A stretch of 7,833 nt of DNA from Pseudomonadota bacterium (GCA_028877195.1 JAPPIL010000248.1:1-7833); one strand, 5' to 3'. Counted from the stretch's first letter, positions 1 through 5,921 are shown. Made by a program: numbers and translations. The notes: generated from the sequence alone by a model not told the origin.

Positions 1-63
1 GCATGCCTACTGTATTTGCATAATGCCAACCCAAACTAAAGCCAAAAAAAAAACGGTCGATTC
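1..63. other. region downstream of cas2, no gene seen
   Basis: This short stretch follows the cas2 stop codon on the minus strand. It contains a run of ten A bases at 44-53, which is ten U in a cas-sense transcript. In I-C loci the CRISPR leader and array usually follow cas2, so this may be the edge of a leader. No CRISPR repeat is visible here, and the window ends too soon to tell. Confidence 0.4.
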
Positions 64-357
64 TTACACTATCAGTGTGTCATGAAGTGGGTTTGGTGTG
101 CAACGCTTGCCGAAATGCTCGATGTTGCGCCTGCTCTTCTTATTAAGATAATAAAAGCGCAAGCTATCCTCTTTGGCATTGTATAATTTCAACAAAGAGT
201 TTTTTAGTGCTACACATTGTGCTGGATCAACTTCGCACTCAAAGACCGAGTTCTGAACCCTTACTCCGTAATCCAAGCAAGTTTTAGCGATATTGCGCAA
301 ACGACGTTGACCACCTTCAGAGACAACGCTTACATCGTAGGTAATTAGAACTAACAT
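64..357 (-). CDS. cas2: CRISPR-associated endonuclease Cas2 (type I-C)
   Basis: Cas2 is the small dimeric subunit that holds two Cas1 dimers together in the spacer-integration complex. The 97-residue length is normal for the family. It opens with the typical strand LVLITYDVS carrying the conserved Asp8, followed by the I-C pattern of RRLRNIAKTCLDYGVRVQNSVFEC (residues 18-41), a ferredoxin-like fold. The ATG start abuts the cas1 stop codon directly (TAGATG), so translation is probably coupled. It is the last cas gene of the operon, and the array would be expected just beyond it. Cas2 in this complex is mainly structural, and nuclease activity is not needed for integration in the systems studied. 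The subtype call rests on overall resemblance and on the neighbours. Confidence 0.96.
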   Translation of the reverse strand: MLVLITYDVSVVSEGGQRRLRNIAKTCLDYGVRVQNSVFECEVDPAQCVALKNSLLKLYNAKEDSLRFYYLNKKSRRNIEHFGKRCTPNPLHDTLIV

Positions 358-1383
358 CTACCTAGCGATAAATGGCGGATAAAACTCTAAATCACCACGC
401 AAATGCCTTGCCAACAGCATCGCTTGACAGTGTGGCAACAAACCAAGCGTAATCTTTTCCTGCAAAAATGGATGAACTAACTCCTGTTGTTTGCGTTCTT
501 GATAAAAATTGAGAAACCGCTTCTTTGCCCTGTCCTTAAAACGAACTGCACCACCAGCTTCAGTGATAAAGTCATCAACACTTACTTGCTTGCGGTTTAT
601 CAGCGTTAGCACTAAACGATCAGCAAATAATGCCCTAAATTCTTCAAGCAAATCTAATGCGAGGCTCACTCTACCAGGGCGGTCTTGGTGCAAAAAGCCA
701 ACGTACGGATCAAGACCTACACCTGCAAGTGCCGAAGCACACTCACTCGTTAACAGAGTGTAAGCAAACGAAAGCATAGCGTTCACTGGGTCAGTCGGCG
801 AGCGCTTGATGCGTGAATTAAAAACAAAATCATTGACCCGCAATAAATCATTAAACACAGAAAAATAAACTGACGCAGCATCACCTTCAATCCCTCTCAC
901 AGTGTTGATGGTGTTGACTCGCTTTGTTGATGCCAGTCTTTGGCAACTTGCGTTTAGGCTATTCACTGCAATGCCTACTGCACTGTTATCACCATGATTG
1001 CGTAACTCCCTCTGCAAAATAGTTCGTGTATTAGTTATCTTTGCCGCAACGATTAAACGCGCCACCGCAAGCGAGCGCTGCTCATCATCCGCCCAGCGAT
1101 ACTGCTCCCTACGTAGCAACACATTGCCTGCAGACTTGCCATGCACTCGCGCTAAAAACTTGCCATATGTCGTCAATAAAACCAAGTTGATGCCACTTTC
1201 AGCACAGTAGCCCATCAAAGGTGATGAGATCGTTACACTGCCAAAGCAAAAGATATTAGCGATGTTTATAGCTGGAATTTGAGCAATTTTACTATCACCG
1301 TCTTTGACAACGATGGTCTCTCGCTCTTTTGATAAGCGACTGCCTTGTGTGTCAACATACACATTGTTTAAAAGCTTTTTCAC
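358..1383 (-). CDS. cas1: CRISPR-associated integrase Cas1 (type I-C)
   Basis: Cas1 is the metal-dependent integrase that inserts new spacers into the CRISPR array together with Cas2, with Cas4 trimming the prespacer in I-C systems. The 341 residues match the usual I-C length. An N-terminal beta domain (about 1-80) precedes the all-helical catalytic domain. The metal ligands are visible as Glu166 in VRGIEGDAAS, His232 in GFLHQDRPGR, and Asp244 with Glu247 in SLALDLLEEFR, so the active site looks intact. The start is GTG at 1383, which overlaps the cas4 stop as GTGA (4 nt), a sign of translational coupling. No in-frame ATG nearby fits the family N-terminus better. The protein ends in HLRGDLEFYPPFIAR, a normal family end, so it is not truncated. 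Confidence 0.97.
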   Translation of the reverse strand: MKKLLNNVYVDTQGSRLSKERETIVVKDGDSKIAQIPAINIANIFCFGSVTISSPLMGYCAESGINLVLLTTYGKFLARVHGKSAGNVLLRREQYRWADDEQRSLAVARLIVAAKITNTRTILQRELRNHGDNSAVGIAVNSLNASCQRLASTKRVNTINTVRGIEGDAASVYFSVFNDLLRVNDFVFNSRIKRSPTDPVNAMLSFAYTLLTSECASALAGVGLDPYVGFLHQDRPGRVSLALDLLEEFRALFADRLVLTLINRKQVSVDDFITEAGGAVRFKDRAKKRFLNFYQERKQQELVHPFLQEKITLGLLPHCQAMLLARHLRGDLEFYPPFIAR

Positions 1384-1991
1384 TCTTTAAATATATCTTC
1401 GACGTAAGAGAATGATCTATCTCGCCTCATCACATCAGGTTTGCAAATTTCAATCAATGAACATCCCCTACATCTTGATTTATTTTTTATCGGGCTTGGC
1501 GTAATTCCCTTGCTCATCAGCTCTTGAGCAAGGGATATTTTTGTCAAGGTTGATTCTCTTAAAGCACTGTCAATGCATACATGCTCACGCTGTCTTACCT
1601 GCCAATACCAAATTGCACCCTCATGTATCTCAACGCCTAACATCTCCTCAAGGCATAAGGCTTGTGCGCATAGTTGCACCTTATCCCAGTTCTCTAGCTT
1701 TGGCTTGCCACGCTTATACTCAACAGGGAAATAATTTTTAGTCCTGTCTGCTTGGGTTTTAATTTCCAGTAAATCCATTTTGCCAATCAGGTCATGCTGA
1801 TGTGAAAACAAGGCGACACTGCGCTCATAACGAATATCACCTCGTTCTTCATGTTCAGGTGTATCTACCCTCTGATGCAATGCCCGACCCTCAGCAGTAA
1901 AGTGATTCTCATCCCAAACCTGCTCAATATGAACTAATGCAAATGATCTTGGGCAATAAGCAAAATGCCTCAATCCAGATATAGGTAACAA
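1380..1991 (-). CDS. cas4: CRISPR-associated exonuclease Cas4 (type I-C)
   Basis: Cas4 is an iron-sulfur RecB-family nuclease that trims prespacers and selects PAM-flanked ends for Cas1-Cas2. The four cluster cysteines are present: Cys13 in HFAYCPRSF, and Cys174, Cys177 and Cys183 in SRCRGCSLIEIC. The nuclease core is also present: His39, Asp73 in GKMDLLEIK, and Glu91 with Lys93 in PVEYKRGK. The length of 203 residues is typical. The start is the unusual codon TTG at 1991: no ATG or GTG occurs between it and the upstream in-frame stop at 2013-2015, and the protein then begins LPISGLRHFAYC as family members do. A GGAG about 10 bases upstream, inside the cas7c end, serves as the ribosome site. 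The gene begins just after the cas7c stop and overlaps cas1 by 4 nt. Confidence 0.95.
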   Translation of the reverse strand: MLPISGLRHFAYCPRSFALVHIEQVWDENHFTAEGRALHQRVDTPEHEERGDIRYERSVALFSHQHDLIGKMDLLEIKTQADRTKNYFPVEYKRGKPKLENWDKVQLCAQALCLEEMLGVEIHEGAIWYWQVRQREHVCIDSALRESTLTKISLAQELMSKGITPSPIKNKSRCRGCSLIEICKPDVMRRDRSFSYVEDIFKE

Positions 1992-1992
1992 T

Positions 1993-2853
1993 CTACAGCA
2001 ACTCCATTCGCTCTACCCCTTTGGGTGCCTCTGTCGTTGTGATGGAGTAATCAGCAAACACACGTGCTGGTGCACTGCTATCTTTGCGCTGCACTTTGAT
2101 TGTTTCAAATAGCTTATGTGCAGGGGCACTGCCAATATCACTGCTATGCTTAAACACATAGAGCTTGCGAGCAGACATGTCTCCTCTTGCAGCCGATCGG
2201 TCATGCTCATACATGTTTTGTAAAGCATCCCATAGTAGTTGCAGGTCATCTTCAGAAAAGCCAGTTTGCTCGGCTAGCTTTGCTGATACATAACCATGCA
2301 CGCGATAAAGACCATAAGGCACGATATGCTTGCGACCCATTGTGCGTTCCTTGTCCTTATCTTTCTCGTGGGTAACTGCCATGCGCGTTATTGAAATCTC
2401 TTGCGGCACGATTGGATCGATGGAAGTTGCAAATGCTAACTGCACAGGGCCACGCACTTGACCACAGTTTACATCTGTGGTCATCACTGCCCCAAAAGCA
2501 CGGATGTCAAAGAAATTTTTACACATCCATGCGGTCAGTGCATGTGCCTTTTCCTCTTCTTTGGGTAGTTTCTTTGGTTCAATTTTATCTATGCCTAAAG
2601 CTTTATATGCCTCTTTATTCAAAGTATTGAGAACAGCCTTTTCAGTAACGTAAATCTTATGTCCCTCTATGCTTGCTTTGCTAATGGAGACATAGTTACG
2701 AATCTTGCGCTTCAAACAGACATCGGTAACAAGACCTTTACTGGTTTCAGGGTCAATGCGAGGCAAATTACCCGCATCGGGGTCGCCGTTAGGATTGCTG
2801 TTGGTCGCATCAAAGAGATAGACGAACTCATAACGATTAGAAATTGCCGACAT
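1993..2853 (-). CDS. cas7c: Cascade backbone protein Cas7c (Csd2)
   Basis: Cas7c forms the helical filament of the I-C Cascade: several copies wrap the crRNA spacer and flip out every sixth base. The 286 residues carry the family signatures. NSNPNGDPDAGNLPRIDPET lies at residues 18-37, FFDIRAFGAVMTTDVNCGQVRGPVQ at about 114-138, and a late block EHDRSAARGDMSARKLYVFKH at about 216-236. The ATG start is set by a strong Shine-Dalgarno AAGGAG that is also the last codons of cas8c, with an 8-base spacer. The gap to cas8c is only 5 bases. The gene looks complete and is expected to be translated at a high level, as the stoichiometry of the complex needs. Confidence 0.97.
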   Translation of the reverse strand: MSAISNRYEFVYLFDATNSNPNGDPDAGNLPRIDPETSKGLVTDVCLKRKIRNYVSISKASIEGHKIYVTEKAVLNTLNKEAYKALGIDKIEPKKLPKEEEKAHALTAWMCKNFFDIRAFGAVMTTDVNCGQVRGPVQLAFATSIDPIVPQEISITRMAVTHEKDKDKERTMGRKHIVPYGLYRVHGYVSAKLAEQTGFSEDDLQLLWDALQNMYEHDRSAARGDMSARKLYVFKHSSDIGSAPAHKLFETIKVQRKDSSAPARVFADYSITTTEAPKGVERMELL

Positions 2854-2858
2854 GGTGA

Positions 2859-3269
2859 TTACTCCTTACTTGTGGTGTTGTTATCAGTGGTTGATTCAGA
2901 CTTGTCGCTCTTTTTAAATCTCTCTTGGCGCTGCTGATAATAACCGATAGCGAATCTCCCTTGATCATTTATATCAAGTGTTTTAGGAAATTCTGTTGCT
3001 AATTGACTTACTATCTCACCGATACGCTTATCCGTGTTTACAGCGATACCTTTGCTGCCATCTTCCTTGCTGAGTTTAGATTTGTGATGTTGATACTTTC
3101 TAAACAGAGTCGGGAAAGTAGCAGAAGGGGTTGCTGATGCCGAGCCGTAGTATTGACTAGCAACTGTTGTACCAGAATCTTTTATTGCTGCTTGCTGGGC
3201 ACTTTCAAATTCAGCAAACAGTCTACCAAGTAAGTATCCTGAGTTTTTTTCTTCCTTGTCTAAAGCCAC
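2859..3269 (-). CDS. cas11c: small subunit Cas11c, internal start within cas8c
   Basis: Type I-C loci make their small Cascade subunit Cas11 by internal translation of cas8c, which is known from D. vulgaris and related systems. Here the signal is plain. Codons 453-457 of cas8c carry AAGGAG (3279-3284 on the plus strand as ctcctt), then 9 bases, then an in-frame GTG at 3269-3267 (Val458). The product would be 136 residues beginning VALDKEEKNSGYLLGRLF and ending at the cas8c stop. It includes the conserved QGRFAIGYYQQRQ helix. The small subunit binds along the Cas7 backbone and stabilises the R-loop. The ribosome site is stronger than most true gene starts in this window. The frame agrees with cas8c, so this is an alternative start and not a frameshift. 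Confidence 0.85.
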   Translation of the reverse strand: MALDKEEKNSGYLLGRLFAEFESAQQAAIKDSGTTVASQYYGSASATPSATFPTLFRKYQHHKSKLSKEDGSKGIAVNTDKRIGEIVSQLATEFPKTLDINDQGRFAIGYYQQRQERFKKSDKSESTTDNNTTSKE

Positions 3270-4640
3270 TGGTATTTTCTCCTTTTTTTTAAGTTTACGA
3301 TAGAAACGTGAAAGAACTGCTTTACAGATAGAAACACGCAAAGGGCTAATATCGCCATCAGTACGCATGCGCATGACAACACTTGTCAATAGACTGTATG
3401 GGTAATTTGCTCCTGTCAGAATAGAACGCATCAGCTCACCAGCAAGGTGCGGTGATATATCTTTGGATTCATGCTTGCCATTGCGCGATGGGGCAGTTTC
3501 ACCAAGTAATCTCCAGATAGACGGCGGGGTCTTCCAAGACAACGGCTCAAGACGCAGGTCTTGATAGTGCTTTGCTATCCGTTTAACGAATAGATCCAAT
3601 GTTCCTGCCTGCCAAAATCTAATAGACAGACGTGCGGCATTAGGGGATATGCCAAGCACAAAAAATTGTGTCGTGTCTTGAATATCAGGCTTTATTTCTT
3701 GCAATGATCTGCCTTTAGCGATGGCATTAAGAGCTTCCCCGATACTGCCTTCTTCTTGCTCATTACTGACATGAGGATCAAGTATGCTGCCAAGAAAACT
3801 CTCTGCTTGTTCAGCTTGATTTGCATCGTCAGCGACCGCCCAAAAGACTGTAGTAGTATCACCGATGCTTAACGAGCGTTCACGCAGTAGATAATTAAGA
3901 GCTTTGGTGTATTTATCTGTCGCTTGTTCAGAGATGGGTGCGTTGTAACTCTGCTCTTTGCCAAAAGAAGTAAATGAAGCTTTATTGAATGAAACGATAC
4001 TTGCCCCTGAACTTTGCGCTTCCCTTACACCCTTAATCGCAGGATGTATGCGAGCAATAGGTGCTTCTTCACCTGTAATCAAACAAGTACCCATGTTGCC
4101 ATAATCTTTCTTTGAGCTTAACTGATGCCATAACTCTTTAGCGGCAGGGCGGTTATGCAAGTATTGCTGCTCACCATCTAATTTAAACACTATGTTGGTA
4201 TCAATGATATCTTCGTTGGCATCAAACTGTGGTTCTTGAAACATATCTGGCGACCAATTCTGTAGAAATTCACGCAATGCAATTAGACCCTCGTCCTTCG
4301 TGCCATCAGTCGCATCAAGCATTTGATTCTTGAAAGCTGTATGCATCTCCGATGCTCGTGCTCTTTTAGCTTCTCCTGCTACTCCAAGCACATACGCAGT
4401 ATTATCCCAACAAAAGAATGGTTTGATATTTCCTGGTCTTTTACAAGATTCAGGAACATCAAGCAGTTTAGGCCTTGTCTGCTTACCACTCATCTCACGA
4501 ATATCTTTAACTGCTACAGCCTTGCCATCTTTTGTCAGAACAATCGCAAAGCTTATTTTTTCTTTAGTAAAGCCTTTCGGTAGCACCTTCTTTTTTTTAT
4601 CTAAACGCTCATACAATGCACATAAAGCTTGGAGTATCAT
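2859..4640 (-). CDS. cas8c: Cascade large subunit Cas8c (Csd1)
   Basis: Cas8c is the large subunit of the I-C Cascade. It recognises the PAM, helps open the DNA and provides the docking surface for Cas3. The 593 residues are a usual length. The best family marker is the conserved block at residues 186-238, which reads CLITGEEAPIARIHP, then AIKGVREAQSSGASIVSFN and SFGKEQSYNAPISE. FFCWDNTAYVLG near 75-86 is also typical. The ATG start overlaps the cas5c stop as ATGA (4 nt), with GAGG 7 bases upstream. The C-terminal 136 residues are helical and double as the separately translated small subunit (see Cas11c). The last 20 residues are polar (KKSDKSESTTDNNTTSKE) and probably disordered. Sequence conservation in this family is low overall, but the match is clear here. 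Confidence 0.96.
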   Translation of the reverse strand: MILQALCALYERLDKKKKVLPKGFTKEKISFAIVLTKDGKAVAVKDIREMSGKQTRPKLLDVPESCKRPGNIKPFFCWDNTAYVLGVAGEAKRARASEMHTAFKNQMLDATDGTKDEGLIALREFLQNWSPDMFQEPQFDANEDIIDTNIVFKLDGEQQYLHNRPAAKELWHQLSSKKDYGNMGTCLITGEEAPIARIHPAIKGVREAQSSGASIVSFNKASFTSFGKEQSYNAPISEQATDKYTKALNYLLRERSLSIGDTTTVFWAVADDANQAEQAESFLGSILDPHVSNEQEEGSIGEALNAIAKGRSLQEIKPDIQDTTQFFVLGISPNAARLSIRFWQAGTLDLFVKRIAKHYQDLRLEPLSWKTPPSIWRLLGETAPSRNGKHESKDISPHLAGELMRSILTGANYPYSLLTSVVMRMRTDGDISPLRVSICKAVLSRFYRKLKKKEKIPVALDKEEKNSGYLLGRLFAEFESAQQAAIKDSGTTVASQYYGSASATPSATFPTLFRKYQHHKSKLSKEDGSKGIAVNTDKRIGEIVSQLATEFPKTLDINDQGRFAIGYYQQRQERFKKSDKSESTTDNNTTSKE

Positions 4641-5302
4641 CCCTTGACCTCGCTATCATCAAAGCGTGGCACGGTGATTATGCCATTGACCATTTTGGCA
4701 CGGAAAAATTTTGCTGACATGCCGTCCTCAAAATCAATGTCATGCAGCATGAAACCCAAGTCCTTTTCACCAGCAAGCTCTGATTGCGGGAAGTTGCCCT
4801 CTAGCAATGCAAAATTAGCAGGAAACTCTCTTACCCCTAAACATGGAGTATGAAAGCATTGCCCGCGCTTGGCACGACGATTAAATATATCAAGATGCTT
4901 GCCAACCGAGTCGTCTGTGCCTGCTTTGCTTGTTAAATTAAAGTGTGCCTCAATCACATAGCAAACATCTCGCAGCACAGTTGCCGCTCGCTGTTGACGG
5001 TTTTTGCTGTCATCTACGCAGTAATGCAAAACCTGTAAGCTGTTTTGCTTCATCGCAGTCGTAACATTCCTTGCTGAAATTACATCTGCCACCTCATTGC
5101 GACGAATTGACTCAAACTTTATTGGCTTAAGCACATGTATCTTATCAATCACCCAACGAATAGCAGGCTTCCAATGAATTGCTTCAAGTATTCCACGGGC
5201 AGCAGATGGGGTCATGACATCGTATGACACTCGCTCAACTTTCATTTCAGGGCGAGTAAAGCATGCCCGCTCACCCCAGACCTGTAACTTGATGACATGC
5301 AT
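4637..5302 (-). CDS. cas5c: Cas5c, crRNA-processing Cascade subunit (Csd5/Cas5d)
   Basis: I-C systems lack Cas6; Cas5c both cuts the CRISPR repeat and caps the 5' handle of the crRNA in Cascade. The 221 residues follow the D. vulgaris pattern closely: VWGERACFTRPEMKVERVSYDV at about 8-29, PSAARGILEAIHWKPAIRW at 32-50, and GKHLDIFNRRAKRGQCF at about 134-150. Lys135-His136 correspond to the catalytic Lys116-His117 pair of Bacillus halodurans Cas5d. The position of its Tyr46 is His43 here, a substitution also remembered from D. vulgaris-type proteins, so activity is expected. The start is ATG at 5302, as an in-frame TAG lies just upstream. It is the first gene after the leader and promoter at 5303-5455. 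In most I-C loci cas3 would sit directly upstream; here an island on the other strand separates them. Confidence 0.96.
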   Translation of the reverse strand: MHVIKLQVWGERACFTRPEMKVERVSYDVMTPSAARGILEAIHWKPAIRWVIDKIHVLKPIKFESIRRNEVADVISARNVTTAMKQNSLQVLHYCVDDSKNRQQRAATVLRDVCYVIEAHFNLTSKAGTDDSVGKHLDIFNRRAKRGQCFHTPCLGVREFPANFALLEGNFPQSELAGEKDLGFMLHDIDFEDGMSAKFFRAKMVNGIITVPRFDDSEVKG

Positions 5303-5320
5303 AATCTAGCTGCCCCCGCA

Positions 5321-5354
5321 ATTTCCAATTCCCATGCCACAGTCTTTCTGGGCA
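5321..5354 (-). repeat. possible second pseudo-repeat
   Basis: On the minus strand TGCCCAG (5354-5348), AAAGA and CTGTGGCA (5342-5335) form a 7-bp stem with one bulged T. It is followed by TGGGAATTGGAAAT, which resembles the I-C handle TGGATTGAAAT if three extra bases are allowed. The order hairpin then handle is the same as in the first pseudo-repeat. The resemblance is weak on its own and depends on position for support. Confidence 0.35.
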
Positions 5355-5380
5355 CAGATCAGTTGCTTGACAAAAAAGTT

Positions 5381-5411
5381 GTTTCAACCCACCGCTCATA
5401 CGGTAATGAGC
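5381..5411 (-). repeat. degenerate type I-C CRISPR repeat (pseudo-repeat 1)
   Basis: Read on the minus strand, this is a perfect 6-bp hairpin, GCTCAT (5411-5406) and ATGAGC (5399-5394) around a 6-base loop, followed by GG and TGGGTTGAAAC. I-C repeats characteristically end in a hairpin followed by TGGATTGAAAC or TGGATTGAAAT, the 11-base handle left by Cas5c. Only one base of the handle differs here, and the hairpin sits one base further away than usual. The stem sequence itself is not the usual GC-rich one, so this is a degenerate or orphan repeat. It is single and non-coding, and lies directly after a promoter. Confidence 0.75.
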
Positions 5412-5425
5412 AGCTCGCAGACCTA

Positions 5426-5455
5426 ATTATATTTAACTTATTTGTTAAGTAAGAA
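5426..5455 (-). promoter_or_regulatory. promoter of the cas5c-cas2 operon and guide RNA
   Basis: The minus strand has a perfect sigma-70 -10 box TATAAT (5431-5426). An 18-base gap separates it from a weak -35 candidate TTCTTA (5455-5450). Transcription would start near 5419 and run through the pseudo-repeat into cas5c. The surrounding 5421-5480 is the most AT-rich part of the inter-gene region. The weak -35 suggests low or factor-dependent activity. The space between the two boxes contains the sequence matched by the guide. Confidence 0.6.
5432..5452 (+). promoter_or_regulatory. candidate self-target of the guide RNA, with TTT PAM
   Basis: The plus strand reads TTT (5432-5434), then AACTTATTTGTTAAG (5435-5449). 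The guide segment that follows the pseudo-repeat handle reads AACTTTTTTGTCAAG. Thirteen of these 15 positions agree, and the two mismatches are at 6 and 12, which type I Cascades flip out and do not read. Positions 17-18 also match; 16 and most bases after 18 do not. TTT is close to the I-C PAM TTC. The site lies between the -10 and -35 boxes of the cas5c promoter, so bound Cascade would block transcription. It also contains the small palindrome TTAAC-N6-GTTAA (5433-5448), which is an alternative explanation as a protein operator. Confidence 0.6.
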
Positions 5456-5639
5456 AATTTAGTAAGCAAAGATATTTGTTTTATGCTCGCCGATGTGAAT
5501 GCCACGATGCTCGCGTGCCTTTTCTAAAGTAGATCTTGATAACCTAAAATATATGGGTACCATGCCTATAACGGTGGGGTGGTTTGATTATTACGTGTTT
5601 CTAGTGTGTCTTCATACACACTTAAGCGCCTCAATAAAG
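5456..5639. other. inter-gene stretch between the cas5c promoter and the hicB-like gene
   Basis: No convincing gene lies here. The frame of the hicB-like gene stays open upstream to an ATG at 5499, but the 47 extra residues resemble nothing in the HicB family. I found no HicA toxin in either strand. A weak plus-strand promoter may be TTAGTA (5459-5464) with TATGCT (5482-5487), spaced by 17 bases. The palindrome at 5603-5622 is listed separately. Confidence 0.4.
5603..5622 (+). promoter_or_regulatory. inverted repeat upstream of the hicB-like gene, possible operator
   Basis: AGTGTGT (5603-5609) and ACACACT (5616-5622) form a perfect 7-bp inverted repeat around CTTCAT, ending 17 bases before the hicB-like ATG. 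Antitoxin genes of toxin-antitoxin systems often bind such palindromes in their own promoters. No strong promoter boxes flank it, so the role is a guess. Confidence 0.35.
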
Positions 5640-5921
5640 ATGCGATACTGCGCAAAAATAAGAGAAAGTAATGGCAAGTATTTAGTCGATTTTCCCAAAC
5701 TAGAGGGATGCTTAACGGAAGGCAACTCACTGGAGCATGCAAAGGAAATGGCTAAAGATGCTCTAAACCTATGGCTCAATCCAAAATATGGCGGTGATAG
5801 TTCACTGCCTATCCCAACACCAGAGTGCCACCAATGCGACGGCTGCTATCATATAGACGTTTATCCTGAAGTCCAAGATGCCATTCGGCTACACAATGAG
5901 AAATTAGCAAGTAACCAGTAG
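5640..5921 (+). CDS. HicB-like antitoxin, short and without HicA partner
   Basis: The 93 residues match the N-terminal partial RNase-H-like fold of HicB antitoxins: MRYCAKIRESNGKYLVDFPKLEGCLTEGNSLEHAKEMAKDALNLWL covers residues 1-46. HicB normally neutralises the mRNA-cutting toxin HicA and uses a C-terminal HTH or ribbon-helix-helix domain to bind its own operator. Here the sequence after VYPEVQDAIRLHNEK stops at residue 93, where a DNA-binding domain would normally follow, so that domain is missing or lost. A CHQCDGC cluster (63-69) is unusual and might bind metal. The chosen ATG is where family homology begins; its ribosome site (AATAAAG) is weak. No hicA is seen on either side. The gene reads opposite to the cas genes, ending 34 bases before the cas3-tail scrap. 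It may be an orphan antitoxin or a remnant. Confidence 0.75.
   Translation: MRYCAKIRESNGKYLVDFPKLEGCLTEGNSLEHAKEMAKDALNLWLNPKYGGDSSLPIPTPECHQCDGCYHIDVYPEVQDAIRLHNEKLASNQ

Larger units (their letters stand above)
5321..5419 (-). ncRNA. putative crRNA-like guide RNA in the cas5c leader
   Basis: The minus-strand transcript expected from the TATAAT at 5426-5431 would begin near 5419 and reach the cas5c start after about 117 bases. It carries a degenerate I-C repeat (5381-5411), then a guide segment beginning AACTTTTTTGTCAAGCAACT (5380 downward), then a second hairpin with a weaker repeat-like tail (5321-5354). The guide segment matches the promoter of the same transcript. This is the layout of a mini-CRISPR (repeat, spacer, repeat) like CreA and Cas-regulating RNAs described in other subtypes. 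The gap between the two hairpin units is about 26 bases, shorter than a normal I-C spacer of about 34. The exact ends are inferred, and function is a hypothesis. Confidence 0.6.

Noticed and set aside
44..78. Hairpin ACACT-GAT-AGTGT over the cas2 stop with a run of ten U downstream, as a terminator
   Set aside because: Thirteen or so bases separate the stem from the U run and the stem is only 5 bp, so it does not fit an intrinsic terminator. It may be part of an AT-rich leader.
509..4853. Plus-strand open frames opposite cas1, cas4, cas7c, cas8c and cas5c
   Set aside because: They are antisense shadows of well-conserved cas genes, without recognisable products or ribosome sites.
5481..5564. 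Minus-strand frame of 27 codons rich in arginine, considered as a tiny CreT-like toxin
   Set aside because: No Shine-Dalgarno sequence or promoter is visible, and such short frames are common by chance. It is noted only because minimal toxins accompany guide-RNA antitoxins in other systems.
5499..5639. N-terminal extension of the hicB-like gene from an ATG at 5499
   Set aside because: The 47 extra residues resemble nothing in the HicB family, homology begins exactly at the ATG at 5640, and the palindrome would lie within the coding part.
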